A program made the translations under genes and the position numbers. A DNA stretch of 64,000 bases from Staphylococcus sp. (GTDB lineage Bacteria; Bacteroidota; Bacteroidia; Bacteroidales; Muribaculaceae): assembly GCA_023665865.1 (NCBI GenBank), contig JAMPDC010000001.1:289927-353926 (forward strand). The letters run 5' to 3'. The stretch's first letter is position 1. Each line of letters starts with the position of its first letter. Shown here one piece after another: positions 18,471 through 27,736 of the stretch. The notes beneath the pieces were generated by a model. That model ran no database searches. It saw only the letters and a list, made by a program, of their open reading frames with translations, and was not told the origin of the DNA.

Positions 18471-20915
18471 CTATTTCCCGTAGATGGTATAGGTCTGACC
18501 GGCCTTGGTCGGGAGGTCATACAGGTAGGTCTTCTTCAACCCGACAGGATTGAGTTTCGCTTCCTGACTTATGATTGGTTTGAGACCATCGTGGACTTCA
18601 AAGAGAGCGTTGGAGTTCTCACCCTTGGCGGTCTTCAAACCGGCACCCTTGAGCGGAGTCAGTGAGCGCAGACGGCAGTTACCACCGATGGTCGAGGTGA
18701 TTGTCACTTTTTCGAGCTTGCCATTCTTCCATGTCATGTCAATCACAAAACCACCGCGGGCCACAAGGCCGGTGATCTCACCGTCGGGCCATACTGACGG
18801 CAGGGCCGGGAGAAGGTAGATGAATCCATCGTGGCTCTGCATAAGCATCTCAGCTATACCTGCCACACAACCGAAGTTACCGTCGATCTGGAACGGCGGG
18901 TGAGCGTCGAAAAAATTGGGATATGTGCCACCCTTTTTCTTCTCGTTGCGCACGAGAGTGAGCTGATCGGTGATGAGCTTGTAGGCATGGTCGCCATCAA
19001 GCATACGTGCCCACAGGCAAACTTTCCAGCCCATGCTCCAGCCGGTCGAGGGATCGCCACGGTGGATGAGCGATGTACGGGCCGCATCAAAGAGCTCGGG
19101 AGTGCGGAAAGGTGAGATCTGATTGGAGGGATACATGCCGTAGAGGTGCGACACGTGGCGGTGCACATCCTCGGGATCATCCCAGTCACCCATCCATTCC
19201 TGAAGCTGCCCCCATTTGCCGATACGCATGGGCGAGATTTCTCCGATGCGCTTCTTCAAACGGTCGGCAAACTCATGGTCGGTGTCGAGGATTGTGGATG
19301 CGGTGATGATATTGTTCCAAAGCTCGGTGACGAGCTGATTGTCCATTGTCGCGCCTGCGGTCGTGGTCGCATTGTGGCCCTTTGGTGCATTTTCGGGAGA
19401 GTTGCTCGGGCATACGACAAGCATCCCCGACTCCGGCTCATAGACCATGGTGGCGTCGAAAAATTCACCGGCTCCCTTCATGATCGGATATGCCTCACGG
19501 AGAAATTCAATGTCGCCTGTGTGGAGATAGTGTTCCCACAGATGACGCGACAGCCAGGCACCGCCACCCATCCACATGCCGGAAGGAGCATTGTCGATAG
19601 CTCCGGTCACGCGCCAGATATCAGTGTTGTGATGGAGCACCCAACCGGGAGCGCCATACATGATCTTGGCCGTCTCGGCTCCTGTCTTGGCAACCTCCTT
19701 GATGAGACGGAAGAGAGGCTCGTTGAGATGGGTGAGATTTGTAACCTCGGCAGGCCAATAGTTCATCTCAAGGTTGATGTTGCAGGTATATTTACTGTCC
19801 CAGGAGGGAAACATCTTGTCGTTCCAGATGCCCTGGAGATTTGCGGGCTGGCCTCCGGGCTGGGAGCTGCTGACGAGCAGATAGCGGCCAAACTTATAGT
19901 AGTCAGCCACAAGCTGATTGTCGTGAGTCTCCTTGAAGCGCTCGATGCGGATGTCGGTCGGGACATCGGCATATTTGTCAGGGCCAAGATCAAGGGTCGA
20001 TGTGCCGATCTGTTTCTGGTAGAAGTCGACATGATCTTTCTTTGCCTCGCCATAAGGTTTGCTGACAGCTTTCGAAAGATACTCCTTGGCGCGGGCGACC
20101 TCATCGCCGGAGATGTCGGTATAATCATTGAAGTTTGTAGCGATCGAAGTGTAGATGACGGCCTCATCAGCGCCTTCAACAGAGATCACACCGTCGCGTG
20201 TGCTCATGCGTCCGCCCTTGGGGACTGCGGTCACACGACCCTGGAACTCCACCTTACCCTTGAGCCCCTCGTGGTTTGAGCTGACTCCGTCGAGAGTGAT
20301 ATCATTGCCGTCGGTGGCAATCATCACATCGGGATGAGGAGTGGTGAGCGAAGCATTGAAAGTCACACTTCCGGGCTTATCAGCTGTGATTCGCGTGATG
20401 ACCACCTGATCGGGGAAGGAAGCAAAGGTCTCACGGGTGAAATTCACACCGTCCACGCTATACTTCACAACCGTGCGTGCGGAATCAAGGCTCAGCTCAC
20501 GATAGTAGTTGTCATATCGGGTGTGGCCGGGGAAGGTGATCCGCAGATCTCCGAAAGGCTGATATGGCATACCCTGGTTTTTGTGAGACTTGACATGGGC
20601 TGTCGCCATATCCTGAGCCTCACGATATTTTCCTTCAAATACGAGCTGACGGATCTTCGGAATCCATTCGAGAGCATCCGGATTGGCATTATTGTTTGGC
20701 TGACCGGCCCAGATGGTCTCCTCATTGAGTTGGATCTGCTCAGCGCCCGGGTTGCCATAGACCATGGCTCCGAGACGGCCGTTGCCGAGAGGCAGGGCCT
20801 CGGTCCAGACCTGTGCCGGTTTGTCGTACCACAACTTGTGTTCGCCTGATGCAGAAGCCTCCAGCCCCAGCATGGCAAATGTCGAAATGAATAGGGATTT
20901 TGCAAGTAGTTTCAT
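18471..20915 (-). CDS. GH95 enzyme, probable alpha-L-galactosidase
   Basis: An 814-residue exported protein from the ATG at 20915. An in-frame ATG at 20933 is rejected because it lies beside the -7 promoter box, upstream of the expected transcription start; the signal peptide also begins at 20915. The domain order is GH95: N-terminal beta-sandwich ([18 protein letters not shown] at about 37-54), linker, (alpha/alpha)6 barrel and a C-terminal domain. Family motifs include the N-x-N pair at 379/381 ([13 protein letters not shown]), SPEN (506-509) and DGNFG (678-682). GH95 covers alpha-1,2-L-fucosidases and L-galactosidases. The B. theta RG-II member BT1010 removes the terminal L-galactose of chain A, and the locus context favours that activity. 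It is the first gene of unit B. Confidence 0.92.
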   Translation of the reverse strand: MKLLAKSLFISTFAMLGLEASASGEHKLWYDKPAQVWTEALPLGNGRLGAMVYGNPGAEQIQLNEETIWAGQPNNNANPDALEWIPKIRQLVFEGKYREAQDMATAHVKSHKNQGMPYQPFGDLRITFPGHTRYDNYYRELSLDSARTVVKYSVDGVNFTRETFASFPDQVVITRITADKPGSVTFNASLTTPHPDVMIATDGNDITLDGVSSNHEGLKGKVEFQGRVTAVPKGGRMSTRDGVISVEGADEAVIYTSIATNFNDYTDISGDEVARAKEYLSKAVSKPYGEAKKDHVDFYQKQIGTSTLDLGPDKYADVPTDIRIERFKETHDNQLVADYYKFGRYLLVSSSQPGGQPANLQGIWNDKMFPSWDSKYTCNINLEMNYWPAEVTNLTHLNEPLFRLIKEVAKTGAETAKIMYGAPGWVLHHNTDIWRVTGAIDNAPSGMWMGGGAWLSRHLWEHYLHTGDIEFLREAYPIMKGAGEFFDATMVYEPESGMLVVCPSNSPENAPKGHNATTTAGATMDNQLVTELWNNIITASTILDTDHEFADRLKKRIGEISPMRIGKWGQLQEWMGDWDDPEDVHRHVSHLYGMYPSNQISPFRTPELFDAARTSLIHRGDPSTGWSMGWKVCLWARMLDGDHAYKLITDQLTLVRNEKKKGGTYPNFFDAHPPFQIDGNFGCVAGIAEMLMQSHDGFIYLLPALPSVWPDGEITGLVARGGFVIDMTWKNGKLEKVTITSTIGGNCRLRSLTPLKGAGLKTAKGENSNALFEVHDGLKPIISQEAKLNPVGLKKTYLYDLPTKAGQTYTIYGK

Positions 20916-20935
20916 GGAAGATAGTTTTGGCATAA

Positions 20936-20967
20936 CAAAAGTAATAAATTTCTACCATTCCTACAAA
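20936..20967 (-). promoter_or_regulatory. Promoter of unit B (GH95 to esterase)
   Basis: On the minus strand TTTG (20967-20964), a 20-base spacer and TACTTTTG (20943-20936) match the Bacteroidetes -33/-7 consensus. It lies in the only long gap of the cluster, just after the terminator of unit A, and places the start of transcription about 10-15 bases before the GH95 ATG. Confidence 0.75.
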
Positions 20968-21033
20968 TCTTATTGTAAAATCATTTTCATGTAAATCCAC
21001 ATGTTTTGAGGAAGAAACCCGAAGCTATAGGGT

Positions 21034-21081
21034 AGAAAAATAGCGGGCTCCCACCCTGCACTGCGGCAGAATGGGAGCCTT
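21034..21081 (-). terminator. Terminator of unit A (after PL1)
   Basis: An 8-base perfect stem (GGCTCCCA/TGGGAGCC, 21046-21053 against 21072-21079) is followed on the minus strand by a U-run (21040-21036). It lies 34 bases past the PL1 stop codon and separates unit A from the promoter of unit B. Confidence 0.8.
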
Positions 21082-21112
21082 GAGTATGGATCTATAAGTG
21101 TATATTCAACAC

Positions 21113-22735
21113 TTATTCAGCGAGTTCGTTGGCATATACTTCGATCCAGGTGTATCCGTTGCCTGAATCTTTTGCAGAGTCAGAGGGGTCGTTTGGATTA
21201 AGGCCATGTTTTTTCTCCCATGCGTCGGGCAGACCGTCATTATCGCTGTCGACACGTGGTTTACCCTTGTATTCGGGAAGACCACCAACCTGACGGGGAT
21301 CAGTGATGATGCCGTTTTTGTATGAATCGGCAGGAAGACGGCGCTTCACGTAGGGAGTAGAAGAGATATACTTGTCGGCATCCTTGGCATAGATTGCCTT
21401 GCCGGTCTTGACTGTCTTGATCACACGGCTATCGACAGCATCGCGGCGGGGCTTTGTGGCACCGGCATTTTCAAGCACATAATCGTAAGCCTTATCGGCG
21501 TCCATGATGGTCACATCGGCCATCGGGAAGGCTTCATCAACCTTGATCTCAGAGATGCGCTCCTCGGGGACAGGTCCGTTGAAGATCTGCACGCCACCGG
21601 CCCAGTTGTCGGCCGTAACCTTGTCGTTACCCCAGACCACATTGCCTGTGACGTAGGCTTTGCCAAATGAATTGCTGAACGACTTGTCGCGTCCTGCCTC
21701 CATCTTGACGATGCGATAACGGATAGGAGCGTCGGCCGAATTGGTTTCTGTAATAGGCCCCGGCTTGAAATTATTGTTGATTATATTGAGACGGCTTGTA
21801 TGGTCTCCACCATCGACTGAGCGATTCCACCAGTTGTAGGTGACATTATTGATGAAGTTAAAATCCTCATCCATACCGATCGAGCAGTTGCGCGAGATGT
21901 TTGACGCGAAAAGATTGCGGGCAAATGTGCTGTTGTGACCGCCGATCGTCGCACCGAAAGCATGGTTGTAGAGGTCAAGCGCCTCGGAGAAGATTGAGTT
22001 CTGGATAGTGATATTGACAGTCGGGAGCTTTTCGCCCTTTCCGGTCTCAGGATTACGGTTATAGACGTGACGGTAGATCGACATGTTTTCGTCAAGGCCC
22101 CATGAACCTGAAACGTGGTCAAGAATGATATTGCCGACGGCATTGCCACCGAGAGCGTCGTCACGGAATGCCACATCCTGCGCACCGCGGCGGAAACGCA
22201 TGTGGCGGATGATAACGTCATGGGTGTCTATGAGGAAGGATGCTCCCGTCACACAGACACCGTCGCCGGGCGCGGTCTGGCCAAGAATGGTGACATAGGG
22301 CGCACGGATATTGATTGGCGACTCAAGTTTAATGACTCCGGAGACGTTGAACACTATGGTACGCGCCCCACCCTTCTCGCAGGCTTCGCGCAGTGTACCG
22401 GGACCTCTGTCGGCAAGCGAGGTGACAACATAGACCTTGCCGCCGCGTCCGCCGGGTGTATATGCACCTCCACCTTCGGCACCCGGGAAAGCCAGGATGT
22501 CGGCTTTGATCAGATCTTCAGGCTTTGACGCCCACGGGCGGTAGGGACGACCCTTCTCAGCCTCCTCTTTCATAACAATCGGATAGGCTTCTGCCCAGGC
22601 CTTGTCTGAAGCGACTTCCCACTCCGCCTCCTGACGCGCGGCACGCGCCTTGACCGAGTCAGGGATGGTGGGATACTGAGCAGCAACGTCGATCGACGCG
22701 AGCGCTGCCAATACTAATAATGTCGTTTTTTTCAT
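21113..22735 (-). CDS. PL1-family pectate lyase
   Basis: A 540-residue exported protein (signal peptide about 1-19). A long helical spacer (about 20-75) precedes a right-handed parallel beta-helix. The helix starts at ILAFPGAEGGG and contains the PL1 signatures DHVSGSWGLDENMS, RHMRFRRGAQD and a calcium-site-like RDDAL. A C-terminal thrombospondin-3-like calcium loop (DSDNDGLPDAWE) is followed by the final strand. PL1 enzymes cleave de-esterified homogalacturonan by beta-elimination; the B. theta RG-II locus has one (BT1023). Here it would cut the galacturonan backbone flanking or carrying the RG-II side chains. It is the last gene of unit A. Confidence 0.9.
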   Translation of the reverse strand: MKKTTLLVLAALASIDVAAQYPTIPDSVKARAARQEAEWEVASDKAWAEAYPIVMKEEAEKGRPYRPWASKPEDLIKADILAFPGAEGGGAYTPGGRGGKVYVVTSLADRGPGTLREACEKGGARTIVFNVSGVIKLESPINIRAPYVTILGQTAPGDGVCVTGASFLIDTHDVIIRHMRFRRGAQDVAFRDDALGGNAVGNIILDHVSGSWGLDENMSIYRHVYNRNPETGKGEKLPTVNITIQNSIFSEALDLYNHAFGATIGGHNSTFARNLFASNISRNCSIGMDEDFNFINNVTYNWWNRSVDGGDHTSRLNIINNNFKPGPITETNSADAPIRYRIVKMEAGRDKSFSNSFGKAYVTGNVVWGNDKVTADNWAGGVQIFNGPVPEERISEIKVDEAFPMADVTIMDADKAYDYVLENAGATKPRRDAVDSRVIKTVKTGKAIYAKDADKYISSTPYVKRRLPADSYKNGIITDPRQVGGLPEYKGKPRVDSDNDGLPDAWEKKHGLNPNDPSDSAKDSGNGYTWIEVYANELAE

Positions 22736-22786
22736 TGATGATATGTGATAATAATATTTCGTTAGATCTATCTGTTTATATCGTTC

Positions 22787-25408
22787 TCACTTTTGGATAC
22801 CGAATTCCTGCTGCTGCTTGTCAACTTCCTCAAGCATCCGACGGCGCTCGTCTTCCGACATTGTCTCGCCGGCTCTTTTGGCCGAGTTTGCATTGCCGTA
22901 TTTCTGTCCGACTTTCCGTTCTTCGGAATAAAGTGCCGGGAGGGTAGCGGGCACACTCTCAATGACAAGCTCGGCAGGAGTCGGGGCATGGATACCGGGA
23001 GTTTCCACACGCGCTTTGATCTTTATCTTTCCCGGATTGCGGGTCGAACGGATCAATACCGGAGCCGAGCCCCATTCGACAGGACGTGGATTGGCATGGA
23101 TAGACGCATCACCGATAATCTCACCCTCGCCTTCAACCTCAAAGACGATGTTCTCCTTGGCAAGACGGCGCACATGGCCACTGTCGTCAGTAACCTCGGC
23201 TATCACGACTATAAAATCTGAACCGTCAGCCACGAGAGGCTTGCCGTTATAATCGGCACGCAGCTGTAACTTGGTCGAACGACGTGAAGGCATCTTCCGC
23301 TCCGTAGCCACGACTTTACCGTCAATTATACCCTCAGCCACCATATTGACTTTCTGCCAGTTTTTCTGCTTATAGCTGAAATCACGGGCTTCCCAGAAAT
23401 CCCAGACATCCTTAAAGACAACAGGAGCTGAAGGCATGTGGCCTTTCTCACGCACAACAGGGAGCGTCCATGTCTTTTCACCGTCATACATTGAAAGACG
23501 CACTGAATCACAGTTGCTGAACACAACGACATCGGGATCGGAGAACTGTGTCATCTCGTGCATGATATAGACCATCGGACCTGACTCAGCCACAGGATGA
23601 TTCTGCTCCGGGTCAGTCTGACTGCGGAGCATATAGTAGGCATATTTAGGCTGACGGAAGGCATCATAGATACCACCCCAGTAGGGATCGGGATGATAGC
23701 CACGCTGATGATCGAAGGGATGCCACTGCGCACCGCCGATAAACTTACCGGTCGTGCGGTAGAGTCCGTCATAGGTCTTCGCAAGCGACAGGGCCTGGAC
23801 CTTCATCGGACGTTCGCCCCAGCTGCGTGAAGCTCTGTTGTCGTTGTTGTGGGCATACCAGTCATCGACATTCTCTCCCCACTCGCGGGTGAAGATGTTC
23901 TGCTTCGGAGCATCGGCTCTCTCATCATCTCCAGGCCAACCGTAGACGAGATCATAATTTTCCCTGACGCCGGCTGAATGTTCATCAGCAGCCGCGATAG
24001 GACGTCCGGGATAGGGATACTCATCTTTGGTTATCTGAAGGGCTGCAAGCGCGAAGTCTTCAGGATAACGGGTCTCGTTGAGAATAGGCTCCCACATGAG
24101 CACCGATGGATGGTTGCGGTCACGACGGATGATGTTGCGGGTGTTGTCATGAACACGTTCGGCAAACTTCGGATCCTTGTTCCAATATTGCCATCCGGGG
24201 GTGGCGACAATCACAAATAGACCAAGCTCATCGCAGGCATCCATGAACGACGGATCCATCGGATAGTGAGCCACACGTATGATGGTGTAGCCGGCATCAC
24301 GCAGGCGTTTGGCATCGCGCCACTGCTGGGAATTAGGCACAGCGTTGCCTACGTAGGCGAAATCCTGATGACGGTTGCCACCAATGAGTTGCCCGAAGGG
24401 CTTGCCGTTGAGCATGAAACCTTTCTCATTATCAAATTCAAAACTACGGATACCGACGCGGGTCGCTCCGCCGTCGAGAGTATTCTTGCCCTCCTTCACG
24501 CGCGATTCGATGCGGTAGAGAGATGGCGAATAGGGCGACCACAGCTGTGGGTTCTTGACATGGAAACTTTGCGATACGGTCTTTGTCTCGCCCGGTTTGA
24601 GCGAAATGGCTGAATTGCTGATTTTCTGAAGGAGTTGTCCGTCCGGGCCAATGAGCGAGGTCTCGACATAGACTTTGCGTGACTTCGTGCCTGAATTGGC
24701 CACATCAGTCTCAACCTTTACATCCGCACTCTTCTCCGATATATTGTCGAAATGCACAAACACACCGCCACCGGCCACCTTGCCGGCTTCAATCGGATCA
24801 GTAATGGCTACCGGCGATTTTGCAATCATCCATACATCACGGTAGATGCCGCCATGATAAGTGAAGTCAAGTGTCTTCTGCGGTTTTCCGGGAGGGAAAC
24901 TCTTATCATCACTATTGTCAGCCATGACTGCCACCACACATTCCTCACCCGGTTTCACACCGGCCTCGGTCAGCGAGATGGTCACAGGCAGATAGCCTCC
25001 GAGATGCTCTTTGACCTCCTTGCCATTGACATAGAACTTCTGCTTACCCATGATGCCCTCAAAATGGAGAGTGACATCTTTACCTTCGGTATCGGCAGGC
25101 ATCACAAAATGTTTGCGATACCAAGCCACTCCCTGATAGTTGCGGCAACCGCTCCCCTCGGCGGGAAGAAGTTCGACCGTATGAGGCGTGGAGACGACCT
25201 CCCACGCAGAATCGTCGAGTATTGTCGCCTCACCGCCGGCAATGTCGCCGAGATGATAGCGCCAACCATTATTGAAATCATAGACCTGACGGCCGGAATC
25301 CTTTATAGGGAAAAATCCGGCGACAGAAATCTCCTGGGGCTTCACGTCGGCAGCAAGAGCCATAGACGGAATAAGCAGCAGCGAGATAATTGTTGACAGT
25401 ATTTTCAT
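22787..25408 (-). CDS. GH2 glycosidase with C-terminal extension
   Basis: An 873-residue exported protein (signal peptide 1-19, ending ALAA). GH2 order: sugar-binding sandwich (40-195), immunoglobulin-like domain (about 200-320), TIM barrel (about 325-640) and C-terminal beta-sandwich domains. Acid/base Glu445 sits in ILNET (instead of the common GNE) and nucleophile Glu509 in FTREWGEN. The C-terminus ends in a charged, helical segment (about 830-873) rich in Glu/Arg/Gln. The activity cannot be fixed; of the RG-II steps done by GH2 enzymes, beta-D-galacturonidase, alpha-L-arabinopyranosidase and beta-galactosidase are the candidates. It sits between the DUF5703 gene and PL1. Confidence 0.9.
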   Translation of the reverse strand: MKILSTIISLLLIPSMALAADVKPQEISVAGFFPIKDSGRQVYDFNNGWRYHLGDIAGGEATILDDSAWEVVSTPHTVELLPAEGSGCRNYQGVAWYRKHFVMPADTEGKDVTLHFEGIMGKQKFYVNGKEVKEHLGGYLPVTISLTEAGVKPGEECVVAVMADNSDDKSFPPGKPQKTLDFTYHGGIYRDVWMIAKSPVAITDPIEAGKVAGGGVFVHFDNISEKSADVKVETDVANSGTKSRKVYVETSLIGPDGQLLQKISNSAISLKPGETKTVSQSFHVKNPQLWSPYSPSLYRIESRVKEGKNTLDGGATRVGIRSFEFDNEKGFMLNGKPFGQLIGGNRHQDFAYVGNAVPNSQQWRDAKRLRDAGYTIIRVAHYPMDPSFMDACDELGLFVIVATPGWQYWNKDPKFAERVHDNTRNIIRRDRNHPSVLMWEPILNETRYPEDFALAALQITKDEYPYPGRPIAAADEHSAGVRENYDLVYGWPGDDERADAPKQNIFTREWGENVDDWYAHNNDNRASRSWGERPMKVQALSLAKTYDGLYRTTGKFIGGAQWHPFDHQRGYHPDPYWGGIYDAFRQPKYAYYMLRSQTDPEQNHPVAESGPMVYIMHEMTQFSDPDVVVFSNCDSVRLSMYDGEKTWTLPVVREKGHMPSAPVVFKDVWDFWEARDFSYKQKNWQKVNMVAEGIIDGKVVATERKMPSRRSTKLQLRADYNGKPLVADGSDFIVVIAEVTDDSGHVRRLAKENIVFEVEGEGEIIGDASIHANPRPVEWGSAPVLIRSTRNPGKIKIKARVETPGIHAPTPAELVIESVPATLPALYSEERKVGQKYGNANSAKRAGETMSEDERRRMLEEVDKQQQEFGIQK

Positions 25409-25438
25409 TCTGATTTAATGGTATGTAATAGATTATTT

Positions 25439-27724
25439 TTAGCGTAATGCCGCGGGAAGCACTATATCTTTCCTGCGTTCCGCAGGTGTCACATCGAGTT
25501 TATCAAGTTTTCCATCCTTAAGCGAAACCTCAACCACTGTCCTGTCGGGCGCATGGAGTTTGAAGCTGATGTCGCGGTCAAGCGGCCATGCCGGGAAGAG
25601 GACAATGCGGTCACCACCATCGGTCTGCATGAGCATTTCCTGAAAACCTATCATGGCGCTTCCTCCCCAGTTGTGGTCAGGGGTCCAGTCATAACCCGGG
25701 CCGAGAAAAGCAGGAAAGCGGTGAGAACCGTCGGCCCATTTCTCAGAGTTGAGAGCGAAAGCTTCGTCTGTCAGACCGAGACAAGCCGCCCAGATGTTGT
25801 CTTGCTTCCAACCCGTCGTGGAACGGAACTTCAAGGCATCGGGGTCATGAAGGTAGGTGTTGCGTGCGAGAGCGAGCTGAGAGGAGTCGCTGAGGGTGAC
25901 ACCATAGAAGCGCCACGGCCACACGGGGTAGAGCTGCGGAGTCTCGACGTTATTGATGCGCTCCCACGTCTTTGCCGGCGCTATCATCTCGCGTCCGGCC
26001 ACGAAGCGGGTCGGTATCTCGGGAATACGCTCCCTCAATGTCTGCCACTTGGAAGTGGCAGTGTCGCCCACAGCCTCAAGATAGTCAATATAGCTACCGG
26101 TCACACGCCGGAGAGCAGCGACAGTCGAAGCGGCATTATTGGTCATCTTATAGGTCTCACAGCCTGAACCGGGGAAGAGTATCAACTTCCCATCGCCGTC
26201 AAGACTCTTGCTGCCACGCCGCGAAGCGAGATAGCGGTAGTGCTCGTCAAAGAACGTGAGCGCACTTTCGATGAGCGGACGGTATGCAGAGATGTCGATT
26301 CCATCATAACGGGCTGTCTCGAGGATCATCTGGCAGAATTCAAGGACAGTGTCCCACTCATATTCCAACCAGGCGTTATATTCGACACCCGGATCTGCAT
26401 AGGGAGGACGCTTCGATCCATATTCCATAAAATTTGGAAGTCCGAAGAGTTCGATTTGCTCTGCAAAACATGCTCCGTCGTGGCCCCAATAGACTTCCGA
26501 ACGCAACTCGGCATTGTCGAGCATACGGTTGTAGAAGTCAAACTGCGGCTTCATCATGTCGAAGTCACCGCTTTTCAGCATAGGCCAATAGACCAGACGC
26601 TGGTTCTGGGCTGTCATTGTTCCTCCACCCCAGTTGCGGTAGTCAGGTGTGAAGATCTGATCCTCCTTCACATGGTGAGGGTCGAAGGTGAAGAGGCCTC
26701 CGTTGAATTTCGTAGGCTCTTTGCCATAGGCGTTACACCCGAGCATATAGCGGAACAGCTCATAGTTGCGGGCCATACGCATAGTAGTGGAGTCAGCGCT
26801 CGTTGGGGCAGCTATATAGCTTCTATCCCAGAATTGACGCCACCATTTCCGGGAATTATCACGGTCCTTGCGCAAACTGACGGTTTTCTCAAGGCTGTCG
26901 AGCGAATGTTGCCATGTTGCGACGTCAGTCACCTGTGCATTATGAAGACTTACGGTGAAATGATGGGTCTTCGCAGGCTTGGTCGCTGCAAAATTCCACG
27001 CCCGGTAGTCGGTTCCATCATAGTTACCATCCTCTGTCCCGGTAAAGGTCAGATTGTCGCCGCGCAGACGACCTCCGGAGATGAGTCCGGCAAGAGGATT
27101 CCATAATCTGTCCTTGACAGAGTCGAGCTTCTCACGGCTGACGGTGACATCAAACACGGTTTGCTCCGGGTTGCGATGGAAGAACGTCACTTCACTCCGG
27201 CCGGCACTGATTGAATCGCGTGTGGTCACGAGATTCTTTGGCGAAGACCATTTCCATGAGTTCTGACGCCCCTCACCCTTGCGGAAAGGACGGTCGGCAT
27301 AGCGCCAGCTCTCATAACTTACAGTAGGCGACAATGGACACGGACTCTCAATCTCAACATGGACCACCGGCTTGAAGACATCTGCCCAGACCATCACACG
27401 GTTGCCGTTGACAAGGAGTTCACAATAACCGTCGTTGAGTTTAAGGCGCTGAGCGAACGGTTTGAGGCTATCGCCGGGAAGATGCACCCTCACTCTACCC
27501 TGTTTCAACAGTGTGTTGTGCTCATCATAGGCACCGCTGCGACCGATATAAAACATAAGATCACCATCTTCGACCCACACATTGAGACCTATGTCACCTC
27601 CGCCAACCGGCATGGAGGCGGAAGAGTCATGACTCATGCTGTCCCAGACATAATCGGCAGGTACATGGGCGCCGGCGACCAAAGCAGCCAACAAGAGCGA
27701 TGCTATCAGTGAAGTTTTTTTCAT
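25439..27724 (-). CDS. DUF5703 protein, candidate GH139 alpha-2-O-methyl-L-fucosidase
   Basis: A 761-residue exported protein (signal peptide about 1-19). Residues 25-240 match the DUF5703_N pattern (MPVGGGDIGLNVWVEDGDLMF, then FYIGRSGAYDE). The rest is an (alpha/alpha)6 barrel like that of GH95 (LFRYMLGCNAYGK, GGLFTFDPHH, HNWGGSAMIGFQEMLMQ), then a C-terminal beta-sandwich. The overall similarity to the fucosidase family GH95 and the neighbours (GH2, SGNH esterase, GH106) recall the B. theta block with BT0984, the founding GH139 2-O-methyl-fucosidase of RG-II chain B. I cannot confirm that DUF5703 and GH139 are the same family. Otherwise it is an uncharacterised glycosidase. Confidence 0.8.
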   Translation of the reverse strand: MKKTSLIASLLLAALVAGAHVPADYVWDSMSHDSSASMPVGGGDIGLNVWVEDGDLMFYIGRSGAYDEHNTLLKQGRVRVHLPGDSLKPFAQRLKLNDGYCELLVNGNRVMVWADVFKPVVHVEIESPCPLSPTVSYESWRYADRPFRKGEGRQNSWKWSSPKNLVTTRDSISAGRSEVTFFHRNPEQTVFDVTVSREKLDSVKDRLWNPLAGLISGGRLRGDNLTFTGTEDGNYDGTDYRAWNFAATKPAKTHHFTVSLHNAQVTDVATWQHSLDSLEKTVSLRKDRDNSRKWWRQFWDRSYIAAPTSADSTTMRMARNYELFRYMLGCNAYGKEPTKFNGGLFTFDPHHVKEDQIFTPDYRNWGGGTMTAQNQRLVYWPMLKSGDFDMMKPQFDFYNRMLDNAELRSEVYWGHDGACFAEQIELFGLPNFMEYGSKRPPYADPGVEYNAWLEYEWDTVLEFCQMILETARYDGIDISAYRPLIESALTFFDEHYRYLASRRGSKSLDGDGKLILFPGSGCETYKMTNNAASTVAALRRVTGSYIDYLEAVGDTATSKWQTLRERIPEIPTRFVAGREMIAPAKTWERINNVETPQLYPVWPWRFYGVTLSDSSQLALARNTYLHDPDALKFRSTTGWKQDNIWAACLGLTDEAFALNSEKWADGSHRFPAFLGPGYDWTPDHNWGGSAMIGFQEMLMQTDGGDRIVLFPAWPLDRDISFKLHAPDRTVVEVSLKDGKLDKLDVTPAERRKDIVLPAALR

Positions 27725-27736
27725 CAGACGTAATTC

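Noticed and set aside
19146-20279. Open frame of 377 residues on the plus strand opposite GH95
   Set aside because: Antisense to GH95, no recognisable motif.
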